A stretch of 64,000 bases of DNA from Blastocystis sp. Blastoise (Eukaryota; Sar; Bigyra; Opalinata; Blastocystidae): positions 248,001-312,000 of the forward strand of contig JBBPEB010000003.1 of NCBI GenBank assembly GCA_039096225.1, read 5' to 3'. Below are positions 15,876 to 28,831 of this stretch, one piece after another; the first letter of the stretch is position 1, and the number at the start of each line of letters is the position of its first letter. The translations under genes and the position numbers were made by a program. Below the pieces are notes generated by a model. That model was not told where the DNA came from. It saw only the letters and a list, made by a program, of their open reading frames with translations, and made no database searches.

Positions 15876-16564
15876 TAAATAATATTTTTAATAGTATAAA
15901 AATCTGGTAATAAATATATTATTCTTTTAATAACATATATATATATATGTATATATATATATAAACAATAATCATATATATACCAGAGCCAATATCAAGA
16001 GGAGGAGCATTTTCATTATCTTGATCTATAAAAGAATATATTATTACAAATATATACATAAATAATAATATTCATAAGAAATACAAACTAAAAAATATGG
16101 ATAGATTTGTTTGAATTCTTCAATATCAAAAAATTCATCTCCTTTTAAATCAAACATTTGAAATAACAATTTAATACGAAATTCTTCGCAATTATTCCTA
16201 GTTAAGATTCCACAAATTACAACGAAATCTTGGAATCGAATACAATCATTATATTCTGAACTAAACACTTGAGCCATCCTAAATATGAATAAAAATAGCA
16301 TTCAATTCTACACACTTGACCATAAAATAGTATAACCACTATATAAATAATATCATTATACCTTTGTAAAATAGTTTTATTGTAACATTTGATGATTTTC
16401 TGGAAAAACGCATATAAATCAGAGCTTACTATATAGCAATTCTGTAGTTCTTCACTTCTACTCATGGATACATATATTTTTCTTAGATGCTCTATTTCAT
16501 TTGAATTAAATAAACTCTGTACTACTGCATATGTTGTTATTGGTTTCGATGGAGAACTTCCCAT
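15487..16564 (-). CDS. EF-hand protein with N-myristoylation-type start
   Basis: Five exons proposed on the minus strand: 16362-16564, 16088-16278, 15984-16025, 15757-15821, 15487-15618, giving 210 residues. It starts MGSSPSK, a good N-myristoylation sequence, so it may attach to membranes. The middle has one EF-hand-like loop (FDLKGDEFFDIEEFKQI, with Asp/Asp/Asp/Glu ligands partly kept). A later loop before ALPEFSKYV is degenerate (Ser, Thr and Lys in place of acidic ligands). The overall length and layout resemble calcineurin-B or calcineurin-B-like calcium sensors. Intron 2 (TAG|TTTGTA...TATAG) and intron 3 (GTATAT...ATATG) are non-canonical. The phases close only with these sites, so exons 3-4 are less certain than the rest. 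Confidence 0.7.
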
Positions 16565-17074
16565 ATCAACAAATATAAATGGAATTTCTTTTTTAAGATT
16601 TTAAAGCTGTTTTCTGCATATTTGAATCGTTAATGCACTATTTTTTTGTATCTAAACTTGTTGTATGTCACCTATAGGATCATTAGAAAATACTGTAATA
16701 TTTCTATTCTTATTAAAATAACTTTAAGTGAATAAAGATTTGTTCTCTTTTATAATAATTCTTTAATGTGCCTTAATTATGTATAGAATTCAAATATCAA
16801 TATGAAAAAAATAAATAACAAGAAAAAGCAACTAATTAACATGTGTTCATTTCTAAAAAGATAACTTTATTTTAAAAAATAACATGTATTTGTAGAATTG
16901 CCAACATTTAAATGTAAAATAAATAAAACAAAACATAAAAATAATACCAATTTAGTATATTGATTTAAAAATCTTATCCTAGATTTTTAGAAGAAGCGGA
17001 TATATATATATAAATTCTTTTTAATAAAGTATAAGTTTAAAAAGCAAACGAATAAAAACAAATATGAAATAGAT
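16565..17074. other. intergenic spacer
   Basis: About 510 nt between the EF-hand gene start and the eIF4A-III stop, both on the minus strand. The part near 17074 is A-rich on the plus strand (T-rich on the sense strand), like other 3' flanks here. No gene seen. Confidence 0.5.
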
Positions 17075-17261
17075 TTAGAGCATATCACCAATATTCATAG
17101 GCATTTCATCGATTTGAGTAGAATAGAAAAGTTCGATATCTTTTAATAATTGAGCATCTTCATTAGTAATGAAATTAATAGCTACACCCTTTCTACCAAA
17201 ACGACCCGATCTACCAATTCTATGTAAATTATATATTATGTTTTTGTTTATTATTATTATG

Positions 17262-17300
<39 letters not shown>

Positions 17301-17635
17301 CATTAATAAATTAATAGAATCTAGATTACAATAATATAATAAATATCTATACCTATGTAAATAATGTTCTCTGTTGGTAGGTATATCATAGTTAATAACA
17401 AGAGACACTTGTTGAACATCTAATCCTCGTCCCCAGACATCTGTAGCGATTAATAATCGACTGTTCCCGCTACGGAATTCCTCCATAATGCTATCTCTTT
17501 CCTTCTGAGGCATATCACCATGCATGGCAGACACAGTGAAATTAGCTTCACGCATCTTCTTTGCAAGCCATTCTACCTAGAATATTATATATATATATAT
17601 AAAGAAGAACAACATTTAATATATATATCTAAATA

Positions 17636-17667
<32 letters not shown>

Positions 17668-18952
17668 AATTTAAAATATATATATATCTAAATAATATAT
17701 ATATAATATAAAATAAAAAATAAAAAAAATAAAATATAAAAATAATAAAACATATACTTTAGCTTTCTTATTACAGAAGATGACAGCTTGAGTAATCGTA
17801 AGACTATCATAAAGATCACATAAAGTATCGAATTTCCAAGCTTCTCTATCTACATTGACGAAGTATTGTTTGATTCCATCTAAAGTCAATTCATCTCTCT
17901 TTACTAATATACGTATAGGATCATTCATAAACTTATTTGTCATATCAAGCACTTCTTGAGGCATTGTAGCAGATATCAAAACAACCTATATATATATCAT
18001 ATAAAATAAAATATACAACAATATATATAAATTTTAAAATATAAAAAATTTTTAAATAACTTTCAAATATATCAGATTTCTTTTAAATATATATGTATAT
18101 ATCAAAATAATTAAAAACAAATAAATAAATACTTGTGTGCTCGGAGGTAAATAACGATAAATATCATAAATTTGTTCTTTAAAACCTTTATTTAACATTT
18201 CATCTGCTTCATCAATAACTAACATTTTAATATTCTTTGTTCTTAAATGTTTTCTATTAATCATATCGAAGACACGACCAGGAGTTCCACTAACTACTTG
18301 TACACCATAATCTAATCTACGGATATCTTCACTTACACTCTTACCACCAATGCATGCATGACATTGAACCTTTAAGTAATCACCAATAGAAAGAAGAACT
18401 TTTTGAGTTTGTTCAGCTAATTCTCTTGTAGGAGATAAAATAATAGCTTGAGTTTCCATAACTGTAGTATCAAGATTTTGTAAAACACCAATACAGAAAA
18501 CACCAGTTTTACCAGTACCAGATTGAGATTGAGCAATGACATCACGACCCTTCATAATAGGAACAATAGCACGTTGTTGAATTGCAGAAGGTTTTTCAAA
18601 ACCTAAATAAAACATAATTCATATATAAAACTAGTATACACAGAATAATTAAGAAACATATATTATATAGAATCTTCAGTTTCACAAATATAAAGAATAA
18701 ATAAACATAAAATCTGAAGCAAGGAAAGAAAAAAAGAATTACCATAAGTGTAAACACCACGAAGAAGATCCTCCTTTAATCCCATATCACTGAAAGAAGG
18801 AATCACTTCAATATCTTTATTGATTGAATCATCAATATCACGATCATCATTACGAAGAGCTAAAGAAAAATAAATTAAATTATATCATACATAGATATAA
18901 TTTTATAATTTTAAATAGAATAATCAATACCTTCACGACGTTTAGAACTCAT
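17075..18952 (-). CDS. EIF4A3: eIF4A-III DEAD-box RNA helicase (exon junction complex core)
   Basis: Six exons on the minus strand: 18931-18952, 18743-18859, 18133-18602, 17758-17985, 17353-17576, 17075-17219. They encode 401 residues (human protein 411). Helicase motifs in order: Q motif [12 protein letters not shown], motif [54 protein letters not shown] and [13 protein letters not shown]. The C-terminal [15 protein letters not shown] ending and [19 protein letters not shown] block are typical of eIF4A-III/FAL1, not of translation factor eIF4A-I. The protein clamps onto spliced mRNA upstream of exon junctions, which suits a genome this rich in introns. All five introns are GT-AG. Confidence 0.96.
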
Positions 18953-19859
18953 TATTTGATAATAGAATAGATAAAAAAAGAAATCAAAGGAAAATTGAAA
19001 AATGGTCACCTTGTTGAAGAACATACTCAGAATCACGGGAATCTCGTTTTTTCTATAGATTGAATAGAATTACGCTGCTCATTGTAAAACTTGACTCTCT
19101 TTGGAGTATAAATGCTTATTGTTCAACATTTTATGGGTTCTTTGAAACTCTTAAGGGATTCAAATGAACTTTCTTGAAGTACAAAGAAGACTCAGAATGA
19201 AGTATGGTGAACTCTGTATATAGGGATTGTCAATTTATGTGTATCATACTTAGTTTTGAATATTATAGAAGAGTTTAGTCTCAGTCATTTATGTTTTTTG
19301 TATTACATTCAAATAAAAATGTAATATAATAAAAATTCATTCTTTTATGATTATTGTGATTATTAAATTTGGTATAACGTAATTAATTTATATGTTTTAA
19401 TGGAATGCATCATATGTAGGATATATATGAATATGATTTGACAATACTTAGTATAGAATTTCAAATAATCAATGGTTAACAAAAAATCTTTGAATAAAGA
19501 ATCCCATAATAAGACGAAGTGTTTCATAGTTATTATTTAAATAGAGTTAAGTGTTTTTTAAAATAAAAAAAAAGTTTATATATTATTTTTATAATAATAT
19601 TTCTATACTTTATATGTATATTATTTTTATAATAATACATAAATATTTTCATACTAAACGTGTAGTGAATAGAAATACTTGATAATTATATATAGTAATA
19701 AATGTAAAAAAAATAATTTGATAAAAAGAATAGAATAAATAATAAAATAGTTAAAATGATATAGAAAAATATATATATAGATATAAAAAAAGAAATCTTT
19801 ATGAATGGTAGTATAGATAATAAATATTATAATAATATCATGTATATAAATGTATTTAA
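18953..19859. other. intergenic spacer
   Basis: About 900 nt between the eIF4A-III start and the 3' end of the BTB/LRR-like gene, both minus strand. Without RNA data the promoter cannot be located. Only short, low-complexity frames occur and no RNA gene is seen. Confidence 0.5.
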
Positions 19860-21192
19860 TCAAAAAAATGTTTTTTCTAAAGAATATTCAAAAAAATTAC
19901 TTGAAGTTTTCTTATAATTTTCCAATAGTTGTTCGACTTGTTCAAAAGCATTTCTTAATTTCTTCATATCTATATATATATATATATAGAATAAGATTTA
20001 AAAAGATAAAATATACCAATATTGATGATATGAAGTTTCTTTAAAAATGGGTAATCGCCTTTAATTACTTTATTTACTATAGTATTCATGGACTCTTCAT
20101 TTTCTACATCTATAATTATATATATATATAAATAGCATAATAATAGCATAATATATATAGTAATGGATTTGATAAAAAACATATGAATAGATATAATAAT
20201 AGATTAAATAATAGTATCTAATAATAGTATATATATAGATATATTAATATATATATTAATAGATATAATAATAGTATATAAAGAAGTAGATTTTATATAT
20301 ATTAGAAACATACATATTTTTATATATTGAACATTCTTTGAGTAATCTTTCAAAAGTTCATTGAATAAATACTGGCAATATGAAGAACACAATTCTTCAT
20401 CCATTTTAAGAGATAAACAAAATGAATCAATTGAAAGAACTGGTTTATGTAGAGAATGACATAAAGAAGGATAAGAATAAAGAACATTCGAAATTGTATA
20501 ATCAGGAGAATGAAAGAAGTTATCTATATATAAATATATAGATACTAAAGTAATAAGAATTTAATGTAAAAAAAAATAATAATATATTATTTTCTATGTA
20601 GATATATGTATATAGAAATAGAACTATATCTATTCATTAGTATATATATATATACTATTAAATGAATATATAACTTTGAAATTCTTAAGATGAGAACCAT
20701 AAATAGAAGAATTTTCATTAATAATATTCATAAAAAGAGTCAACGGGATATTTTCCATATTATTCACTATGAAATATAATAATAATCAGAATAATACCAT
20801 ACTAATAATAATATATAATACAATATACGTTTAAATAATAATGTTAAAGAATTTAAATTTGGCAACTGATGACTCGTGATAACATTAATAAGAGACTCTA
20901 ATGCTTCTTGTATATTTATTTCTGATTCTATATTAGTATATTGATAGAGAATTATTGTTCTTTTGAAGTGTAAAATAATGAAACGAAAAGAAAATATGTT
21001 TTAAAAATAATAATAATAAATGAAAGAAAAAAAAGAAAAATACCTATAATAATAATAAATATAATAATAATAATAATAATAAATATATATATATATATAT
21101 ACTAAATGATAAAGTAAGTTCTCTTATGTTTCTCCATATAGGTAATTGCATACAATTCTTTAATATATATAAACAATCAAAGCACTCAGGTG

Positions 21193-21231
<39 letters not shown>

Positions 21232-21440
21232 AAAATACAAATTCAGTTCAAGTTACAAATATATACTTATAAGATAAATATAATATATATTATTTACAAT
21301 TCAAAGTGACTACTTGTGTACTTTCGGAGAATAATGAAAGGAATTGAGTTGTTTTCTGATTTATTTCATCTTGATTAGCATTTACACGGGGAGTTGAACT
21401 TGAAATACCGAATCTACTTCCATTTTCCGTTTTTCCATCA

Positions 21441-21475
<35 letters not shown>

Positions 21476-22766
21476 ATCAATTATATATATATAATAATCA
21501 ATTATATATACTAAATTCAAGAGTTTTTACTGATTTATAATTTAGAGTGCATAAATCAGTTAAAAATTCACTTAAATAATTATTATTTTCGGGGTTAAAA
21601 GTCATATCTCTAACTATATTTTTTAGGAATAATAAATATATATATATATATATATATACTTGAAGCAGAAACTTTTTCTAGATTTATACAATGAATAGTT
21701 GAAATCATGTTATGAAAGGGTAAGAGTCTATTTGATTGTCCAAGAATAATGTCTATAAGAGCATTATATATAATAATAAGAAAATGAATTATATATACTC
21801 AAATAAAGATTCTTAATATTGAGTTTATGGAAATCATGACTAGGTAGAATAGATTCCTTTAATCCCATACAATCTATATAATATATAATATATAATATAT
21901 ATATATAATATACTATCAATAATTATAGTGTCCACATCTAGAGCTCCCAATTCATTCAATTGATCCCATAAAGGAATATAATTATTTAACATTAAGCTAG
22001 CTATAATATAATAAAGATATTAAAGATAACATGAAATATAAATATTGATAATAATAAATAAAAACTAATCATATATATATATAATTATTATAAAATAATT
22101 AAATACTTTTAATAATAAATGGATTTATTTGATATGCTTTTATAAATTGATTTAGTGCATTGTCATATAAGATATAGGATAATATTTCGTCATCTGATAA
22201 TATTATTCTATTCATTAGTTTCATGAGAGAATCAGGTAATAACGAAGAACTTAAAGTCATTGAAGGAGAACTGGTGAAGCGAATAACATCACGTAAGTCA
22301 TATATATGTAACTGAGGGAAATGTTCTCGGGTAAATAAAGATAAATATTCAGCTTGAAATTTTATATATGCATAATTACTTTCTGGACCTATAAAATTTA
22401 TAGAATAATAATTTAAATAATAAAATAAATAACTAAATATATATATTATATATATATATACATTCAATAAAAAGAGTAGTAACATTAGGAAATACACGTG
22501 TAGTAATAATATCTTTAAAAATTTGTTTATATTCATCATACGATCCTATTTGAATAACTATATTATTATAGTATATATATATGATTATAAAAGATATATG
22601 TATTAATAATATTAATATGAATAACCTCTATAAGATATATTTATACAGTTCATTATATTCATAGTTTGAATAGAGTCTAATTGTCCATCCTGTAATGCTT
22701 TCAACATAGGAGATATAGTGACTTCTAACTTTGGACATTTTTTACCTATATAGATATTTATAAAAG

Positions 22767-22817
<51 letters not shown>

Positions 22818-24514
22818 ATTAAATATGCAATTCTTTAGTTGTTTACAGATAGGTATATTCAATACATATTGAAGAATATTTACATTTTTCGATGTATGTC
22901 TATATATATATATATATAGTAATGCTATATTAACTAGCAATAATATATATATATAATAATATTTTATTATTTATATACTTTAAAAACGGATGATCATAAT
23001 CTTGTACTATATATAAAAATAAGAAATAATCATAAATAATATATATATATATATACACTTATTGGAATCGATATAAGTAAATGTAAAAAAAGAACTAGTT
23101 TTACATATATTATTTTCCTGTTGTTTTATTAAATCTGATTTCTTATTATTATACTCATAAGAATAATCAGAAAGTGATTGTATACATAAATCTGGATTAA
23201 TTTTATTGTTTTCATCATTCATTTCTTTGTTTAATTCTTTGTATATATTTTCAGGTGTAGAATTACGTTTTTTTCTTTCTTCTTCGATATAACTTTTAAA
23301 ACTTATATTTCTTTTAGATAAATTTCTATTAATATTACCCTTAACATATATTTGATCTCTAGTTAATCCATCAACAACTGGCTCAGGATGTACATAGATA
23401 TAATCACGATAAGAATCTAGATTATTTTCTTTATAATTTAATAGTTTATATTCTTTATATAATACTTTATAATGAGGATCAGAAGGAGTAATACATATCT
23501 CTTTCTTTTCAGCATAATAGCAAACTATATATAATTATATATTGAATAGTAATAATTATATATATATATATATACTATTTAAAGTATACTCTTCTAATTT
23601 AGGAAAGATGTTATGTAAATTAGAAGGATATATATATTCATAACGAATGGTCTCATCAAAATTAACTATATAATTAATGAATAAATATAGATTATTAATT
23701 ATAATAATAAAGTATATACAGACTAATATTACATGTTGAATATCAAGAAAATCAAATAAACAAGAATATTCTAGAAAGGCAGACGTTTCTTCTTCAGTAA
23801 ATATATCTATAAACGAATAACATAAATATAAATCAATTGTATACTTCTACAAACGAAAGTACTCTCATCTTCTTTTCCAGAATAACTATCATCTCTAGGA
23901 AATATATATAATAATATAAAATACAATATATATGATAATAATATATACAATATATATAATAATATAAAATACAATATATATAATAATAATATATACAATA
24001 TATATAATAATAATATATACAATATATATAATAATATAAAATACAATATATATAATAATATAAAATACAATATATATAATAATAATAAATACATATTACA
24101 ATTATGAAGGTCACAAAATTCTTTGAAAAGAGTATTCAGATATTTTTCTACTTCAAACATTTTAACATAAGATTCATCTCCAAAGAAGGTTTTCAATGTA
24201 TTATATATACTTATAACTTCAGGCATAGTGAGAGACGAAAGAGACTTAGAATTATTCAAGAAATGAGCCACTTTCTCAATAGCCAAAGGCATACAATCAA
24301 CAGAATATGCATCCTCATCTCTTAAATAATTGTTACTACTTGCATAAGTCAATGATAGAAGTGATCTTGGATATTGTTCCAAAATTGACAACGGAATTTC
24401 TACTCGGCTTTCATCTTGAAATATGAAGCATACTAAAAATATAATTAATGGCGGCAATCATATAATAAAAGAAATACTTTGCTTCTTTTCAGCTTCTTGT
24501 ACTAAATCGCTCAT
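19860..24514 (-). CDS. large BTB/POZ-like protein with irregular leucine-rich repeats
   Basis: Twenty-two exons on the minus strand: 24478-24514, 24100-24432, 23845-23892, 23720-23806, 23576-23665, 23057-23524, 22979-23006, 22817-22899, 22626-22745, 22462-22557, 22107-22388, 21914-22000, 21799-21873, 21660-21752, 21512-21613, 21298-21441, 21103-21192, 20829-20927, 20674-20766, 20314-20523, 20017-20109, 19860-19969. They total 955 residues. Residues 12-100 look like a BTB/T1 fold: a strand, VEIPLSILEQYPRSLLSL, a YSVDCMPLAIEKVAHFL segment. The rest is made of 30-40-residue units ending in motifs such as FPNVTTLFI, LPNLNSLTLLF and FLKKLHIINI, like degenerate leucine-rich repeats, often one per exon. 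Such proteins usually act as scaffolds or Cul3 adaptors; that is inference. Most junctions are phase 1. Intron 19 (20524-20673) is non-GT-AG. I do not recognise a named orthologue. Confidence 0.75.
23905..24085. repeat. tandem repeat in an intron of the BTB/LRR-like gene
   Basis: Imperfect tandem repeats of about 22-27 nt (core AATACAATATATATAATAATA) fill intron 2. They give open frames in more than one reading frame, which explains a false extension of exon 2. Confidence 0.8.
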
Positions 24515-26388
24515 TTATTCAAAATCGTGAACTATTTTTCAAATCTTTATATATAACAAAGTTATGCTCAACTTGTTACAAATAAAATTTAAATCATCGT
24601 AGAATCAGAACAGAGGATAACAAGTTTCAATTAAAATCTTCAAAGAAAAGCAATTTCTTTTTCGCGGGCTTTTTATATTAATCACATTATTCATCAAGTT
24701 ATTTAAAATTTATGTAAAAATCTATGTTGCCATATATCTGATTTAAACTAGCTATATATTTTTATCCTAAGAGTTGTAAATCTCTACTTATACTCCTTTT
24801 CTAACTATTAATTTGGAAATAACCTCTTAAAATTCATTAAATTGATCGAATAAATGTGATTACTGATCAGAATAGTCTCTAAATTATATTATTACAACAT
24901 AATTCTCTCTTTCGATCACCAACTAGTGACGATGAATACATTTATGTATCATAGTCTAGAAAATACAAAGATATATTTTTATGTATGAAATAAAATCAGC
25001 AGGTTTCTTCTAAGAAAATGAAAAAAAAAGTCACAAAAAGAACAATCAATTATTTTTTTTCTTATAAATATACTCCATTCAAAAAGGAATAGCTGAAAAG
25101 ATTATGTTTAGATGAAAAAGAATACTTACTTATGAAATAGAAATGATTAGTAGTCAACCTTGAAGTAGACATATGAATAAATCTCGTAGTATTCACTTGT
25201 ATGCATTCGTAAAAGTGTTTACAGGTAAAAACGCAAATTATATATTTATAAATCCATTTACAATTTGTTTATGAAAATGATAATGTGAGTTTTTTTGTTT
25301 ATAAAGCTTACATTACAATAATCAGATTATGCTGATGCCAAAAAATATTATTTGTTGAATAAAAAAAATAAAATGATAAATAGTTATGAAAAATACAAAA
25401 AAAAAGTAAAATTATTATAAAAATTTGTGTATTGTTCATTCATTTATTCATTTTTATTCGAGTATATTATTTAAGATGTTTTATGGATATTAAAAAGAAA
25501 GTACATTATAGTTCAACAATTATATTCAGGTTTTGACTCATATACGCTGTTTTTAATTGTTTGTCAGTTTTTTTTATATTGCAAAAAACACGTTTTTATT
25601 GTGTTAGAAATGCTTTTGTATATGTGTGTAAGCTTAAGTTATCATATAATGCATCAGTTTTAGAAATACTAGAATATTCGAAAAAAATTATTTTCATTAA
25701 AGCTTAGATATATGTACCAGTTTATTATATACATAATGTGTATTAAACACAGATCGTCAATTTACGAAATTGACATATAATGTGGTATAAGAGCAAAACT
25801 GCTTTTAATGTGATAGTAACCATTGTGCCGATATTCAAAACTGTTATACGCAATCATAGCATATAATAATTACAAAAAAAGTTTGCGACATATTTTTTAA
25901 AAAGTTATATCTGTCATTTTTCTAATAATTATTGGGTATAACAAAGCTTTTATATTATTTTTGTGAATAAAAACAAAATTATCAATATAATATAAGTATA
26001 CACAAGGAAAATGAGACTCATTAATTTCTCTTCAACAATTCTTTTCACATGTAAACAAAGAAATATTCAATTATTAAAGAATCACTGAATATGATGAAGC
26101 CTATTTTAATATTTCGTTATTATCTTGACCTTAAAACAAGTAAAAAAACTCAACATCTCTTTAGAATCAGTAAACTGTTATTTATTAAAAAATGATTGGT
26201 TCCGATTTCTAGAATAAAACTTGAATTATTAAGCCACAAAATCTCCTTTTTATTTTTGGTGTTTTTTAGGGAATAGACAATTTATTGGTTGTTCAAGAAA
26301 ATGGTTCTCCAATAATATTTGAAATAGTGACATTTCTTTTGCTGTCAAATTATTCTTCACATTTCATTGGCTAATTTTTGTGGTTATA
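24515..26388. other. intergenic region left of the hAT element
   Basis: About 1.9 kb without a supported gene between the BTB/LRR-like gene start and the hAT element. It lacks intron-style (TA)n runs and long reading frames. It must include the promoter of the BTB/LRR-like gene. I see no RNA gene. Confidence 0.5.
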
Positions 26389-26396
26389 CTAACTTG
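26389..26396. repeat. hAT target-site duplication, left copy
   Basis: CTAACTTG, identical to the 8 bp at 32350-32357 on the other side of the element. Eight bp is the length made by hAT transposases. Confidence 0.95.
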
Positions 26397-26408
26397 CAGG
26401 GTTCGCCA

Positions 26409-28831
26409 TAGGCTACCCTGGGTAGGCAGCCTACCCCAGGATGTTTTATTTCTACCCCAAATTTCATTATGATAGAACTCTGTCTAAACAAGTTAGTTAT
26501 CGCATACAAATGAATAGGATGATAATAGACAAGTGTGGGCTACTAACAATAGACGAATAAATCCAAGATAATAAAAGTGTAGACATAATGCAGCATACCC
26601 TCCATACTTTTAATATTAAACAAGTAATTTCACTATTAATGATTTATTATTTATTCTTGTGATCCAAAAACATATTAGATAGAATGTATATTGATAAAAA
26701 AAAAAATGAATCAACATCAAAATGTGCACTACTCTAGAAAATAATATTATATGCACAATGCAGCATGTTATAACAGTTTAAACAAATGATAATTAGAATA
26801 TATCGTGAAAGTATTTAGAAATATTTAAAATCTAAAATTTCTTATAATTCTTTTAAAGAGAAATTATAATTTGCAATAAAATATTTTTTAAAGACAATTT
26901 ATAATTAGTAAACTCATTTAAATATATATATGCAATTAAAATGTTTTTAACAATCTCTTCTGGAAGCAATTTGTTTTTCTCTTAATATGCATATGTTATA
27001 TAACAAAAACTGACAGACTATTGTGACGTATGTAGTCGTAACTTACCAATTATTACAGAAACACACCTTATTCTCAGAATTGAATTAAAATTTGTTTTGT
27101 AGTTTCTCGAATATCATATTACAGCTTTCTCTTGACTATTGAAGTAAACATTTTGATAATAACTACATGATTCTTGTGTAAAATTTGTGATTATATAATT
27201 TGATTCTACAAATGAGTTTCTGATAACAGACAACCTGAGTATTGTGCATACAGAAGATGTATACAGACCATTCTGAAGACTTTAAAAAACAATAAATTTA
27301 TAAAACAGTCTACTATTCGTGATTATTTATTTATTTTTTGTATTTTTGTCGCTTTAATCGAGAATATTTGTTTAGATAAGATTGTTCTTCATCAGGTTTG
27401 GTAATTAATTAATTATTACTTTACTGAATATATTATGAATTTAGTATTTTCAAGTTACCTTAGTGTATTGAATGATTCTGGTCACTGTTATTTTCACTTT
27501 GAATCCAGTTATCTAAGATGAATTGGATTGTTTTCTATATGATTATGTCATACTCTGCACTATTGCTCTATATTAGCGCCAACTACTTGTGAAGGACGAA
27601 TTGACAGTGTATATGGTAGCATACTCTTTTTCTTAATCTTATTTTGTTTGAATTCATTTTCTTTTTATTATTTATCTCTACTCAAGCTATTTTTGGTTAG
27701 CAACAATCAATATTGAATGTGATCAGGTTCAATTCCTGACTTGAGTTGATATTCTCTTTTTTTTTTTTATTCTTGTTTTGTCTACTTTATTAATACTTAT
27801 TAAAACTATTATATAGGTATACTTTACTCATATTCTGCTTTAAGCCTATTCAGACCAATATATATTTTCAAAATGTTAACATTATCAATCTTCTTCGAGT
27901 TTAATCATTATTATAATATAGATTATGCTTTGAGAGATACTAGATTATAGATTATGCTTTATGTACAATGAATAACGTATTCATTGAGTATTATGCATTC
28001 AAGAATGTTGAGTCGTTTTACTATATTGTAAGTAAGATTAAATTGCTATTATCCACTTCCGCGTATACAATGATCTTAATAAAACTGAATATCCATATGG
28101 AAGTATATTTCAATAAATTATAATCTCGGTGGATGTTTATATGTTTTACTATTTGTAAACATCGATACTTTCGTATTATACTAAATGGTACTAGAAAATG
28201 AATTGAATATAAAAAGGAATTTCCGTATTGAAATATATAATTACAACACTCTTTAATGGATATTCATATACAAATATATATAGAGAGTAGTTAGTTATGA
28301 AAATAATAATTGATCATTTCTATATACATCCTCTATAACAAAATACATACTAAAACAAATCAGGAAATTAATATATAAAGGATTTGATATTTATAAATAC
28401 AACTAAAAAAATTATTTATAATTATTGTTTAAGCATATGTTAAGTATTTATTTTGGAACTAACACAACAGAATGGAGATACAAATTTTTGAAATAAAAGC
28501 ACACTAAATAAATATATTATTATTAGAGTTTGATATTATAAAAAGAAGAATTAGAAAATCATACCAAAATTCTAGGACAAAAACTAAGCATCAAATTACT
28601 ATCGTTCTCGTGATTCTATATATATAATATTTGATTATTTTTAATAGTTATATATATATAACAAATTATCAATATAATATATGTATTTTATATTTATAAT
28701 AACCTTAATATAATAAGTATTTAATGATTATAATGTATTATTTCCAATAGTACTATCATAAACAATTGAATTGTATATATATATATAATACTATAGAATG
28801 ATGTTTATTAATAATAATGTTTGAATAATAA
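26409..28831. other. left arm of the hAT element, non-coding
   Basis: About 2.4 kb between the left terminus and the 3' end of the transposase gene. No long frame exists on either strand. The composition differs from host introns, with few TA runs. The one structured feature I found is the tRNA-like fold at 27680-27746 followed by an oligo-T run. Confidence 0.6.
27680..27746 (+). ncRNA. tRNA-like element, possible Pol III transcript
   Basis: A perfect 7-bp closing stem pairs ACTCAAG (27680-27686) with CTTGAGT (27740-27746). Directly inside it is a perfect T arm, TCAGG-TTCAATT-CCTGA (27723-27739), containing a B-box-like GGTTCAATTCC. An A-box-like TTGGTTAGCA (27693-27702) lies upstream, and a run of Ts follows at about 27757-27768. 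Only 36 nt separate the acceptor strand and the T arm, against about 41 or more in a normal tRNA, and no standard anticodon arm folds. It is either a decayed tRNA gene, a tRNA-derived element or a short Pol III RNA. Confidence 0.4.

Noticed and set aside
15823-15903. Extra EF-hand exon starting after TTACCAG
   Set aside because: The 81 nt before the conserved VIDSASF segment do not fit the required phase and would encode a TA-repeat peptide.
16024-16090. GT-AG version of EF-hand intron 2
   Set aside because: Using the GTTTGT donor with TATAG shifts the frame into a run of Leu, Ile and Met codons and loses the acidic DQDNE segment and downstream exons.
20524-20674. GT-AG version of BTB/LRR-like intron 19
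   Set aside because: It puts exon 20 in a frame rich in Ile, Leu and Phe that ends early, while the proposed junction gives a normal chain through to the stop with correct phases.
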